From contig CP142453.1 in the NCBI GenBank assembly GCA_038049695.1, positions 3,812,501 to 3,876,500 on the forward strand: a stretch of DNA of 64,000 nt, given 5' to 3'. Numbering within the stretch: the stretch's first letter is position 1; every line of letters begins with the position of its first letter. Below, in pieces: positions 35,649 to 48,100 of the stretch. The position numbers and the translations under genes are program-made. The notes under the pieces were generated by a model. It worked only from the letters and a program-made list of their open reading frames with translations, did not search any database and had not been told where the DNA came from. This DNA is from Cinnamomum chago (taxonomy: Eukaryota; Streptophyta; Magnoliopsida; Laurales; Lauraceae).

Positions 35649-37091
35649 TGAGTTCTTTCCCTTGCCAAAAGTTGAGAATTTTTAGCCCCTCCTTGAGAGG
35701 ATTTGAGGCATATCAAAAGGGAAAAGAACCAATGGATGAAGGGGATGATTAGGAAAGCTAAAGCTTGGATTAATGAAGTTAAACCACCAAGTAGGCTCTT
35801 CCTTCCTTAATCATATGTTTTCATGCTTTGTTTTATTTTTGGTAAATCATTTCTAGCATGTTAAACTATGTTTGTGTTGTGTCCTTAACATGTTTTATGT
35901 TTTGAGTTGATTTATTGTTTTGGATACAACATCATATGATTCAATCCAAGTAGTACTTAACTTTGGTAAATCTAAGTAGATCATGTTAATGGAAAAACCT
36001 TTGGAATTATATGTAACATGATCCATATACTTGGTTGAATCTTTGGTTGTTGTTTTCCATCATAAGAAAATCACTTTCAAAACTATCTTATGTTTTGGAT
36101 TCAACTTCTTTACAAATCATATGTTTTCATGTTTTGTTTTATCATTGGTAAATCTTAGTAACATGTTAACCTATGATGTGTTGTATCCTTAGCATGTGTT
36201 ATATTTTGAATAGATCTATTGTTTTGGATACATCACCATTGATTCATCAAAATAGTACTTTATCTTTGGTAAATCTAAGTAGATCATGTTAATGAAATAT
36301 GTAACATGATTCATATACTTTGTTGAATCATTGGTTGTTATTTTTCCATCATAAGAAAATCTCTCTCAAATGTATCTTATGTTTTGGATCCAACATCATT
36401 ACAAATCATATGTGTATTATTGTTTTAAAGTTTCACAACTTGCCTTACTTTGATTGGTAAATCTTTTTCAAGTTGTCCTTATAATTACATATGATTTGTC
36501 CCCTAACTTCAATCAAATCTATTTTTATGTTTTGAGCTACTTGTTGATTTGATTGACATCCCTATGCATCACATGTTTAGAGCTAATCCATTTCATACAA
36601 CTTGTGTAACTTTGATATCATTAACAAGTTGTTACTTTTAACATGTGATTGCATTACTTCCTCAATCATAAATGTTTTTGTGCTAAAACTTTCAAAAGCC
36701 TTAGGCTTACTTTTATGAGCTTTTATTTTCAAAATGATTGAGGACCACACACACACACTTCATATACTTTCATCTTTGCATTCATAGTGTGAGTGTGTAT
36801 TAGATTTTCACTTCCATATCCGCCTATTTAAGAGGCATTGTAATGAGCTAAATAGAATCTCCATCAAGTGTATGTTAGACACTAATTTAGTGAGATAACC
36901 AACCTTATGGTTGAAGAGGTTATTGCTTAGCCTATAAAAGCATAATGGATAGGTTGATGTTAAGCTTTGAAAAACATCAATGTAAGGTTATTGCTTAGCC
37001 TTGGAAAGCATATTGTAAAGGTTATTGCTTAGCCTATTGAAAAGCATAAATAGTGGAAATCCGGTGGGGTGTTGGTTCACAAGCCGGTAGT

Positions 37092-37734
37092 GGATGCATC
37101 ATTTGATTTACACACTTGCATTGGTTTTAAATAAACTTGAAATCTTGTTTTATTCATGCATTGCTTTTAAGATTTGTAAAAGTATCAATTTATGCATGAT
37201 TTGATTTTAAAACTTGGATGCATTTGTTTTTGAAAAGAGCTTTAGAAAATCAAGCAAGCCTTTGTTTTAAAAGTTTTGAATCTTTTTAGGCTTTTTATGT
37301 CATGTTTTAAAAACCATTATAATCTTTAAAACATGTTTTCCAAGCTTGATTTAGTGGCCAAAAGGTCCCCCAAAGAAATATCTTTAAAATGTGAAAAGTT
37401 GAATTTTTTGCAAAAAAGGGGGTGGCCCGGCAGTGTCGCCGGTCGAACATGTTTTAAAGATTATAATGGTTTTTAAAACATGACATAAAAAGCCTAAAAA
37501 GATTCAAAACTTTTAAAACAAGGCTTGCTTGATTTTCTAAAACTCTTTTAAAAAACAAATGCATCCAAGTTTTAAAATCAAATCATGCATAAATTGATAC
37601 TTTTACAAATCTTAAAAGCAATGCATGAATAAAACAAGATTTCAAGTTTATTTAAAACCAATGCAAGTGTGTAAATCAAATGATGCTTGAATGATAATGC
37701 ATCCATCAAATTGCAATCTATAAAAACCCTAACA
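37092..37734. repeat. Hairpin made of a partial LTR and its inverted copy
   Basis: 37092-37445 repeats 35142-35494 of the LTR in forward orientation. 37446-37734 is the reverse complement of the first 289 bases of the same LTR (35095-35383). The two halves fold on each other over about 240 bp, with the GC-rich block as loop. Confidence 0.85.
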
Positions 37735-38066
37735 AAAAGGTGAAGAGTTTGCATCAAAATATAGATTCACCCTTCCTAGAATAGGGCTCATGTATTGTCA
37801 AATTCCCTATTTAAAGTTATGAAAATTAAATTTACATTGCTTATGTTATGCCTAAGGCACACCAATAGTCCTGAGAATACTCAGGAAAGGATATTGCTAG
37901 AACTGTTTATTGGTGTTGTATGATCTTATTATTACTAATATTATCATATATAGGATCCTATCATCACTATTATTATCATAAGATCTTATAATAATAATAA
38001 TATCCTATTATAAACCATATTGCTAGAATCTTATTAAGATTTATACTAATAATTTGAATGATAAAA

Positions 38067-39065
38067 TTAAGGGATATTTATGAAATACTTAAACTTCGAT
38101 TTTACGGTTTTATGAAGAAAAACAAAAACCATGGGTGTACTTTTTTTTATTACAAAAACACCTCATTGACAATATCGTCAATTGTAATGATGATATCGTC
38201 AAAACCTTTCATCTTCTTCAGTTTTTCTTTCCTGTATCTCATCTTGACTTTATATCTCTCACCACCTTCTCCCTTCACCAACACAGTTGCCTCTACCATC
38301 TTCATCTTTTCTTTTCACCACCAACATACCGTCTCTCCTTAGTCTCTCTATTATCTTCTCTTCATCTCCATTACTGACCCAACTCATCTTCTATACTCCC
38401 ATCTCATCTCTCTTAACTTCATTCTAACCTCCTCTGCCTCTTTCCCTCACTTTGCCTCTTTCCCTCACTTTATCTCTTTTATCAACTTCTCCTCAACAAC
38501 CCACATCTCATTTACCTTCCAGACACCTTACAGCCACTGAACCCATTTCCACACCTTTTCATATTCCAAACACCTCATAACCACAAAACCCACATCTCAT
38601 CCGTCTTCCAAACATCTCACAGCCACCGAATCCACATCTCATCCACCTGGCAAACACCTCACAGCAGCTGAACTCACTTCTTTCCCTTTCATCTTCCAAA
38701 CGCCCTTCCCATCACCAACTGACCATCTTCATCATCAATATTGGGCCCCATCTCCTCTTTTCTCATCTTTGTCTCTCAATCTCTCCTCTTTTTTCACAAC
38801 CACCCTCTTCATTTTCTCTCATCACACTTTCAAATCCAAGGTGGAAGAAGATGAAGCAGAAAATGGTTTTTAGTAAAAATATATAAGAAATTAATAAACG
38901 CAGGTCTTTGATAATATCATCAAACAACTGCTGATATTGCCAATGAAGGCAGTTTGGTAAAAACAAGTACGAACAACTTAGTTGTAGTTTTATTGCTTTT
39001 CTTCATAAATCTATTTAATCATAGTTTAAGATTAATTTTTTTTTTTTTTTTGTAAAAATCTCTCT
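38067..39065. mobile_element. Long-TIR element with CT-rich interior (MULE-like)
   Basis: The left end (about 38070-38210) and the right end (about 38890-39065) are inverted copies. Both contain TTTATGAAGAAAA(A/G)C, and CATTGACAATATCGTCAATTG is paired with CATTGGCAATATCAGCAGTTG. The interior is CT-rich with repeated CACATCTCATCC and TCCAAACACCTCA phrases and no convincing gene. No target duplication was fixed. Confidence 0.5.
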
Positions 39066-39180
39066 AATGATGTCACCTTTTGGAGATGATTGTTGTTATA
39101 ATATGAAAATTAATAGGATAATAATATTATGAAATATCATTATTTTCATTGTCATTGTCATAAAATTAAGATACATGTCC

Positions 39181-40002
39181 CATAGTTATCAAAATCCTAC
39201 GATTTGTATCTTGAATCCCAATTTGTATCCCGAGTATTAAGGAAAATGGTTCGTATCTATGTAACAAATCCCATTTATAGATGAATCTTAGGATTCAAAT
39301 GTGATCTTACAATTCGATATTTGTTTCGTCGAATCTTACGATTAAAGCAATGCGGCCGAGTGAGAATAGCTACAACCGCTAAATTAATATTAACAATCTT
39401 TTAAGTTTGTTTGTTTCTTTATTCTTTTTTTCTTTTAGCGTTTTAACTTTTAAATGTTATTTAGTAGTTAATAAAATCTCTTAATAAGAATATTCACAGC
39501 TTTAGGTGGGTGTTAGATATAAATAAAGAACTTGCATTTAATTGCAGTGTTTGACTATACGTATGGTGCGTGTCTATATCTTCTTTTTAATCTTTTTTGG
39601 TTTTTTCTTCATAAACACTTTCTTAACTTAAAGAGATATCCTACATTGTAAGATTAATGGTTTGGATTTAATTTTTACTTTTATATTTTGATTTAAAGAT
39701 AACAAAAATAAGTATATATTAATACCTTAAACTTATTAAACCATCTACATAGAATCACAGATAATTTATTTTGTATTAATATATGCCGTGGTGTTCTTGA
39801 TATGACTGTATGATAGACTTATTTGTCATTGTATTTATATTGATATAAATGGACAAATGATGGTTATGAATAACTACTTGTTTTTTAATTTATAAATTTT
39901 TTTCAATTTTATTAGAATAATAAAGAATCCTACGATTCGCGATACAATTCACTATTCGATTCGATTCATGGGTATGAACGATTTGTGATTTTCAAAACTA
40001 TG
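39181..40002. mobile_element. Non-autonomous hAT element, 822 bp
   Basis: The ends CATAGTTATCAAAATC and GATTTTCAAAACTATG form imperfect inverted repeats. The flanking 8-mer ACATGTCC is exact on both sides (39173-39180 and 40003-40010), diagnostic of hAT insertion. There is no transposase frame. Its right half is closely related to the element at 41576-42002. Confidence 0.9.
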
Positions 40003-40504
40003 ACATGTCCTATTATTTATGATATGATCATACGATCTTTTTCAATAATTTCCGTAAGATCTTATTATCATGATATTATTATATATAGGATTTCAATAGG
40101 ATAAAATCTTATTAAGATTTTTTCATTATTGTTATTATTATCAAAAGATATTATAATGTGGTAATAATAAAAGGATCTTATTATAAAGCAGATCACCCGA
40201 ATCTTAAGATCCTATTATTAATGATATCGATGAAAACATCAATACTATTAATAAGATATTTTTATGATTATAATAAAAATAATATGGGTTTTTACCAAAA
40301 AGTTATAAAGAGTTCCACTAATTAGCAATTAATGGTAAGGACTTGAATTTTTACTGAAGATGGATAACTGGTAAAAATTGATTTTTTCCCCCAAACTATC
40401 CGTAGGTTGTGATATCTAAACCTAATAACTCCGCAAAAATGGATGTTTTGAAAACCTTGCTTATGTTTTCCATGGAGTTTTTCTGTATGTAGACGAGAGA
40501 TTCT

Positions 40505-40651
40505 GATGCGGAGCGGGGTACCGGGTGTGGGGCGGGTGGACGCGTAGAAACGAGGGATGGATGGTGGGAGGGATATTGATGCGGAGCGGGGTATCAGGTG
40601 CGGGGCGGGTAGAGGTGGGGATACGAGAGATGGATGGTGGAAGGGATATGT
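40505..40651. repeat. 73-bp tandem duplication, GC-rich
   Basis: GATGCGGAGCGGGGTACCGG and GATGCGGAGCGGGGTATCAG head two adjacent copies that end in GGATGGATGGTGGGAGGG and AGATGGATGGTGGAAGGG. The overlapping open frames are low-complexity by-products. Confidence 0.75.
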
Positions 40652-40739
40652 CAGACTTTCGTCTGAAAATTGGCCTCACGCCAAACTCCCCATCTCGAGC
40701 GAGGAAGAAGAGACAACTTGGGAAAACCCAAAATCACTC

Positions 40740-41078
40740 GTAAGAAATTTCATTAATCAATAACTAAAGCCAAATGAGGCATTACAACTATTCAAATGCA
40801 ATGATGGTCAGGATTAAAACATCCACCTAAATACAACTTAAGACATAAATAAATAAATAAAACTCTAAGTAGGCTAAGATAGGTGGGCTAGGCCCAAAGA
40901 ACTGGTCGAGACGGATGGGCTGGGCCCATTGGCGGGTCGACCCATGGGGACCATGGGTTTGTCCCGCATCAGATTCCCACATGTATCTATTTAGAGAGTT
41001 GCTCACGAAGACTGGGTGTCTTCCTTCCGGTCTTTATAACATCTACTTGAACAAAAAAAAAAAAAAAAAAAAAAAAAT
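40740..41078 (-). repeat. Probable LTR remnant shared with 57830-58080
   Basis: TTCATTAATCA, GGGCCCAAAGAACTGGTCGA, GGTCGACCCATGG and TGTCCCGCATCAG occur here in the same order as in 57830-58080. The order fits the end of an LTR read on the minus strand. The segment is followed by a run of about 25 A. Confidence 0.45.
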
Positions 41079-41575
41079 CCAAAATACATCTTTTACAATA
41101 GAATGAATTAATATGAGGTTTGGATCTTAAGTAAGTTTGGGTGTGTTTCAATGTGCTCTAAATTGTCAATAAAAAATCAAAGATAACCTGTGCAGTGTGT
41201 ACTAAAAATGTGTGGTTTGCCCCCTCAATTTACCATGGAAGTTTGTGGCCATTAGGTTGCTAATCTTGGCCACGTCATCCGTTGAGAAAGATTAAATTGC
41301 TCATATGAGAGACCAAGACCCTTCTCAGTGCAACGGATATGAATCATCACTGACCCTCATTCCCATCAAAGATATTGCATTTCTTGAAAGAACCAATCAA
41401 TAGATTTACTTTATTCCCTTTCTCGACAACCTTTCTGGTATGACTCCTCTCCTTTACATGAGAATGTGTAGAATTTCCCATCGGCATTGAAGATGTCTAA
41501 TTCAAAACGTTACTTTGATCCAACCCCCCCTTTTCCTCTTCTCAAGTTTGCCGTCTTTTAGTATATTGTGATGAG

Positions 41576-42002
41576 AATAGTTATCAGAATTTTATGATTC
41601 GTGTCCTCAATCCTAAGGAATTCTATGATTCTTCATGAACACTTTATTAATTTCAAGCGATATGGTACTGCGTAAGAGCGATGTTTTTTTTTTTTAAACT
41701 TCTATATTTTGATTTAATGATAACAAAAACTGTATATATTGATACTTCAAACTTATTTAACTAATTACACATATGTCATGATGTTTTGATATCTTTTTAT
41801 GATAGGCTTATTTGTCATCGTATTTATACATCTTTAAATGGGAAAATGGATGGTTTTGAATAACTACTTTTCTATTTTTCGTTTTAGTTTTTAATTATTT
41901 TCATTCTTATTAGAAAAAAAAATTCTTAAAATATGCGATACGATTCAATTCGATTCATGGGTATGAATGATTTGTGATATGATTCCGATTTTCAAAACTA
42001 TG
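41576..42002. mobile_element. Non-autonomous hAT element, 427 bp, internally deleted relative
   Basis: It begins AATAGTTATCAGAATTT and ends GATTTTCAAAACTATG, and has an exact 8-bp target duplication GTGATGAG (41568-41575, 42003-42010). It shares most of its right part with 39181-40002 but is about half as long. Confidence 0.88.
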
Positions 42003-42134
42003 GTGATGAGATACTGAATCTTGTAGTGTTTAGTTAGTCATAGACGTAACCAAAGAACAAAGAAGATAACTGGGATTAATAAGATATTGAATTGGCAATG
42101 GAGAAGAAGTTACCCCATCAGGGAGGCGAGTTTC

Positions 42135-44926
42135 TGTTAAACCCCGACCCAGACCAATTCGATTAGTGTGCGAATAGTGTGTGTTTAGTCCTAAGTGAGT
42201 TTAGTGGTTGTTGGGTTAGAAATGATTAGTTTAGTCTTGGACATAGCTCTGGGAATTTTGAGAACGTTTAGTATTAATTAGACACACTCAGGAAGGCCTG
42301 AGTGCACGTGTAAGCTTGGGAAGATCGTATCGATTTCCGTGTGAGTGTGATTTTGATTTCATTTGAATGATGTTTCGACATGTTGCAACTTTCGTTTTAG
42401 GCATACTCATGTTTGAAGCCCAAAAACCCATGTTTTGGCCCAAAGAGGGTAAAATTGTCTTCTTGCACAAATCTGGACACAACTTTCGAGATCTCAAAAC
42501 CATGTCAAAAATATACTTTTTGGAAACTAGATATTTCGACGATCGTTTTATCCTTCTTCGTCGAAGTCATCCGAGGCCCGCAAGATCGTGTTTGAGTCAC
42601 TTCAAGATTCAAGACAATGGGACCCATTTCCATAGCTTAAGTCCCTTCTCCCTCTCATTTCATTCATTTCCCCGTTCTCTGCAATTTTTCTGAAGTTAGG
42701 GCAAGGAAACCCTTTCTCTCTTCTTCTCCATTCCCTTGCATGCTTTGGTTAGAGAACTCCAAAGAGAATTCCAAGCTCTTCATCTTCTTCATTCCCTTGC
42801 AAGCTCTCTATCCATACAAGTTCTTGGAGCTTCTTTTGGGACAAGCTCTACATTTCCTCTCTTCTTTCTTGTTTGGCCATTGTTAGGTAAGAGCTTCAAT
42901 CCTTGTATTTCATGAAGTCTTTTGGTTCCTTGAAGAGCATGTTTTCCATTTTTGCAAACCCTTTAGTAAAATGGTTCCTTGTTTTCAAGATTTAGTGATT
43001 TGTGTGGTTTTTCTCTTGAGTTCTTGTAGTTTGGGATTTAGCTTGAGGAAGTGCTTGAAGAAGAGTATTGTTAGCTTTGGTCAAGGCAAGTGATCTCTAT
43101 AGGAATGATGCATGTGTATTTGGATTTCATTGTATTTTAGAAATTGTGCATTTATCTTGTTTATAAGCTTCATGTTTATGTTTTCTTTTGATTTGGATGG
43201 GAAATGGTGATAAATGAACCCTTGGTGAGCATGAAGGCTCAAGGGATGATATGTGGTTGATGGATGAGAAGAAGGAGAAGGATGTAGTGAAAGATGTGCA
43301 AGGAAAGGGGATTTCTGCACTCAGCGAGCTCAGGCAGCAGCCTGTTCGCTCGAGCGACCCCTGGGTCCGCTCGAGCGAACAAGCCACTGTCTGCTATGGA
43401 GCGAGGCAGAGAGTCGTTCGTTCGAACGCATTTTATTATCCGCTCGAGCCAATATTCGCTCGAGCGAACTGTCTACGCCTTGTAGGGTCCGCTCGAGCGA
43501 ACTGTCTCGCTCGAGCGAAGTGTCATCAACGCGTCAGGTCCGCTCGAGCGAACCTGCCAGATTCAGGAAGATGAGTTTTTTCCATTTTGTGTATTTTCTT
43601 GAGGGTTGAAAACTAGACTATGTTAAGGGTTTTAACTTGACATTGTGTAAATGGAACTTCGAAATGAAACCCAACTTCGGGGACACCAATTCTTGTATTT
43701 TCTGACGTTTGGGGTTTCAATTACACAAAGGTCAATTAGTAGCCTTAGCACATGCTTGTCAGATTTTGTATTTGAACTTCCATCTTGGTACGATGAGTAT
43801 AAACGTGCACTTGTTTTGAGTTTCAAGTATAAGCTTGTTTTGAAGTTTTATTTCAAGAAAAAGGGGATCACTTCCTAAGCGTGTTATGCATAATTAGTAT
43901 GCCTCTTGCTAGTCGTGTTCGTCGTGTTTTGATAAGTGATTTCCCCCTTTTTATCTCGACATGCTTTGATCGTGTTTCACGTGTTTTGTGCATTCATGAA
44001 TTAAGTAAACACCACTGAGCTTAGACTGCCCTTTCGGTTTGATCCACTGTCTGGGGGTCTTTAAACATGTGGACTGTCTGCAGACTGGTCGTGTATTTAT
44101 TACACATCGTGCGTGTCCGGTTCCGCGGCCGGAATTCCCGTCTTTGTGGGAAATCGTGTCGTGCTTATATTATGTATATCGTGCTTGTCGTGCGTGCTTG
44201 CTCTTTTCATTATATAAATGATAGAGAAAGGATGGGCTCTTTGTGGATTGTAACTATTCATGATATATTATGTACTCATGCTAGTTTGTTTTTGTATCTC
44301 AGCTTTGATAGTACTTCATACCAAAGATTTGCTTACATGTTTTCTCTAAATGTTATTGTTATTGTTCATGTTCATGCCTACATTGATTACCTGCCAAACC
44401 GTCGTGTTTGACCCTTGTTTATTGGTGCCCAGGTGCAGGAGACGTTGCCTTTGAGGAGGAGCGTCAGGAGGAGGCTTGTGAGCCAACTCCCGTGAGAGAG
44501 TGGCAGCCCAACGATGTCATTTAGACGTCGGTCTGGTTCTCGAGTTTCGTCACCTTTAGTCTTGGGGTTTCTTTTGGTTATTTTGAGATTGTATTGACCT
44601 TTATTGGTCTCTTATGGGTTGTACTAAACTTAACTTACTTTCGTGTTAAACTTATAACTTGAACTATGTTTGGGAATGCCATGACAACTCTTTTCTTTGA
44701 TGCTATGTCTTGTTATTGAATGTTATAGCACTTAAATATTTGGTTGTGCTTATCGTGATGTGTTTTGCTACACGCTTCCGCAATCGTGTACGTGTGAGTC
44801 AGATTCCGCGTGTCTTTGGGAATCCTCACCGCGGGAACCTGTGGGAAAACAAAATCTTCAATAGTAGTAATCATCACCAAACCCAATCGCGTCGCGGGTC
44901 CGGGGATCCGTTCCGGGGTCGCGACA
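42135..44926 (+). mobile_element. Solo LTR, 2.8 kb, upstream of the GRL gene
   Basis: The segment starts TGTTAAACCCCGACCC and ends GGGGTCGCGACA and is flanked by GTTTC on both sides (42130-42134, 44927-44931), a 5-bp target duplication. It has no primer-binding site, polypurine tract or gag/pol frame, so it is a solo LTR left by LTR-LTR recombination. Its length would suit large-LTR Gypsy lineages, but no lineage is claimed. It ends about 200 bp before the start codon of the DUF3537 gene on the same strand, so it could act on that gene's expression. Confidence 0.85.
43344..43552 (+). repeat. Cluster of CGCTCGAGCG palindromes in the solo LTR
   Basis: TTCGCTCGAGCGA or CCGCTCGAGCGAAC occurs about eight times in 210 bases, with one variant GTTCGTTCGAACGC. 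Spacing is irregular. The cluster lies mid-LTR and is the only strongly GC-rich part of it. Confidence 0.85.
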
Positions 44927-45128
44927 GTTTCCATTTGAGCTGAACTCTATAAAGACTTGGAATGCTACGAAAGAAAACACGTAACTGTTGGCGAATACTA
45001 CACTTCTTTGCGTTCTGATGGCAAAGAACATGGCCTTCATTTTTTTTCTTTCCGGAAAACTTCAAATTGAATTACTCCCAAAGAACTTACTAAGCTAAAT
45101 TCCTCACTTGTCTCTTTTGAAAACAGGT

Positions 45129-48100
45129 ATGACAGAACCTTCTTCAGAGAAGGAACCGCTCATTCCCGAAGAGGGAGATAGAGTAACAGATCAATTGGAA
45201 GAGGAACGACGACTTGCTAGCAATCTGACAGAATTATTTATTTTCCTCATGTTCACGGGGATTGATTTACCTTCTTCATATGTTTGGAAAATAGTGTGTA
45301 TTTTCATATATGCACTCACCGGTGTTGTTTTTCCTATCTTCTTAACAAGGAAATATCATGCTGATTTCCTTGTTATGTCGTCGGCGGTGCTTGGTATGCA
45401 CACTTTTTTTTCAGTCATATGTTTTACCCTTATTTCATGTAAAGTATGGAAGGAAGGGACGAAGAGTTATCTGCTGCTGGAAAAACTAACCAAACGCGCA
45501 GTAGCTTTTCATGGGGAATACGCAGCCAAGATCGAGGTGAGTAATGCTGAGAATCATTTTTACCTTTATTAATTTATTTGAGTTGTATTTAATTCATTGT
45601 GTTTTTCAATTCTACTTGAAACTTGAGACCCAAAACAGCCCCAAATTCCTGAGTTTCTACTGTTGCAGGGGCTGGGTAAGCATTTGAACATAACAATGGT
45701 AAAATTGTGTTACCCCAAATTTTGTGTGGGGAGTAGGCAGTAATGTCGCCATTTTTTTGTGCCACAATTGATGGGCCAAATAGATGTGAACCTGCTTGGG
45801 ATCATGACCATGAGGGTTGCCCAGAAGTGTGCTATAACCTGGAAGGTGCATCACTTGATCAGGTGCGCCATGTGGGTTGACCAGGCTTGCAGAAGATTTT
45901 GGATTGTTGACTGTTCTTTCCCATTTTAACTGCCAAATTGATCCTTTAACTTCTCTATATTTAGGAATAACTAGTGGGTCTTGCACGTGCAATGCACGTG
46001 CACGGAATATAGAGTTTCACTAAGATAATTCGAAAAAATAAAGTTATTGGACAATTCATGGTAATGATCCCAATGGAGAAAGACCAACTTACTTACCAGC
46101 CTAATTATTTTGGTAAATTGATCAATTTGCAATAACTCATTGTTCTTATGAAATTCAGTAGAAATTTCAATAGAAAGAATTTAAAGAAGGTTGAATAACA
46201 AATACATATTGAAAGGAAAATGGTTGAAAAAAAGTTGCAAACGCACAAATGAGTACGCTAAACACTCGCCAATTTGAATATAGATAAATTATTGAGACCT
46301 TTTTTGAACTAAGATTTGTCTAAAACTTAGCACCAAATAAATACCAAATTCATAAATTCATGTTGAGAAGCATCAAATGTCAGTAATATGAATAAAAAGA
46401 AATTTGAACACCATGGAAAGGAGCGAGATTGATATCTCAAAATTAGAGTTAGAGCAATGACTTAAATATCTTTCTTGAATTAAGGTGACACAACTACCAA
46501 ATTTTGAACTCAAATTGAATTCTTCCTTGTGAACAAGATAAAAATTTAATAAATCCATCCAAACTTGTGGCACTTCTTTTTTGCGTTTTATGTATCATAA
46601 ATCAATTTTATTAGATTCTAATTTTGTAGGAAGTGAAGCTGTCAAATAAATAGCATAGTTTCAGCCTAGACAACCAACTACAAAGATATCTTTAGCCATG
46701 CACTCGCAGGGTGGGCACAACTACTTCCTTCAAATTTCCTAAGAAAATTTAATGGAAAATTCATTATCCTAGCATTATAGTAATGTGGTTGCAACATTGG
46801 ATTAATCAGCAGGAATCACCTCCGAGAGTAACATTGGCGTGGCCTAAGATAATGCATTGCTGAAGATTGTATCATACGTACGCTGAAAATATAGAATGTT
46901 AGTTAGCATTAAGTACTTAGTCCTTGGATGCTTTTTTGTTGAGAACAAGACTCCTGTGGAACAATAAATATTAATACTTAACATGGTTCACTCTAAATGC
47001 CTGACAGATAATGAAAGTTATAGAAATATTTTTTGAAAAAAGGTTTCAAAACGTTGAATACACTAAATTTATCAAATACTATAGGCAACTATGAACCAGA
47101 AAAGGGCTTGAGTACTGTTTCGGAGACCAGAGATATGAAAGTTTCCATCATCCTGCAGTACACATAGCAACAAAGCAAAGAAAAAAAAAACACTCAATTG
47201 GGTAAACTTAAACCTAATAAAAAAAACCCCACAATCGAGGCGAAAAGAGAAGTCCACAAGGCCTTGTCTACTCTACCAAATTGAGCAGTGGTGGTTTAGA
47301 GACCACATGTACAAAAGGTTACATCATTCTGCAGCATATAGCAACAAAGCAGAGAAGCAAAGAGAAGACCACAGCACAGACACATGAAATAAAAATCCAC
47401 AAAAGATGCACCAAGAGGCGTTTGTCTCAATCCAGCCTCAGTTCAGTATCAATTTACTTTTCTAAAACCAATATTCTCATTCTGTGTTTGGTTTTGAGAT
47501 GTTTGGGTTGGTAGTTAGGCACTTCCACCAAGTACCAGTGCTCATTTGAAAATCAAGCTTCGCGTGGCTAAGTACCTAGTGCATCAATCCCAATGAAAAA
47601 TTTTAAACAATCAAAAGAAGGAGAAATAAAAAAAAAAAACCCAAACACGTCAAAACCATTTTCAACTATAGTAGTGTCATTTCCAGTTTAAAGTTTCAAC
47701 AATAATTCATTGGGAAGAGAAACCTTGGCAGTTGACATTTAAATTCATAACCTATTCTTAACAAAATGAATAAAAGATCAAGAATCTGCTCTTTACAACA
47801 TATCTACTCTTTAAATCCATAACCTATTGATGCTTGGACCTGGATTTTTTCCTTTACAGGTGTGTGTATAATCTCTCTGTTTCCTGTTCTTTGTTTAACA
47901 TAGAACAACAGTTAATTATATATCAGTTATGGTCTAGTATGATGTGGTTAAGACTCTATTCGAGGATTATATAGTACATAGCTTGTGAATTATACTGTTA
48001 TTGGTGATTACACATGTGGAGCTTGTTTCTGATATGATAGACTTACATAGAATGACAATTACATACATCTCATCTATGGTTCTAGTTAAAGGTGACTCAA

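Larger units (their letters stand above)
31754..37734 (+). mobile_element. Composite non-coding LTR retrotransposon with mirrored LTR ends
   Basis: The outer ends are TGTAAGTCC and CCCTAACA, and AAAAG flanks both sides (31749-31753, 37735-37739), a 5-bp target duplication. Inside, from left to right: an inverted LTR 3' end (31754-31954), a forward LTR 3' end (31955 to about 32102), a Copia-type primer-binding site TGGTATCAGAGC, a non-coding interior, a polypurine tract, a forward LTR starting TGTTAGGG at 35095, a partial forward LTR copy (37092-37445), and an inverted LTR 5' end (37446-37734). No gag or pol frame is present, so it must rely on another element. The ends seen by integrase are therefore those of a reverse-oriented LTR, although the interior runs forward. 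Confidence 0.8.

Noticed and set aside
35380..35752. Frames of 80-120 codons over the GC-rich part of the LTR
   Set aside because: They are created by the GGTCGACC cluster on both strands and lie in an LTR control region.
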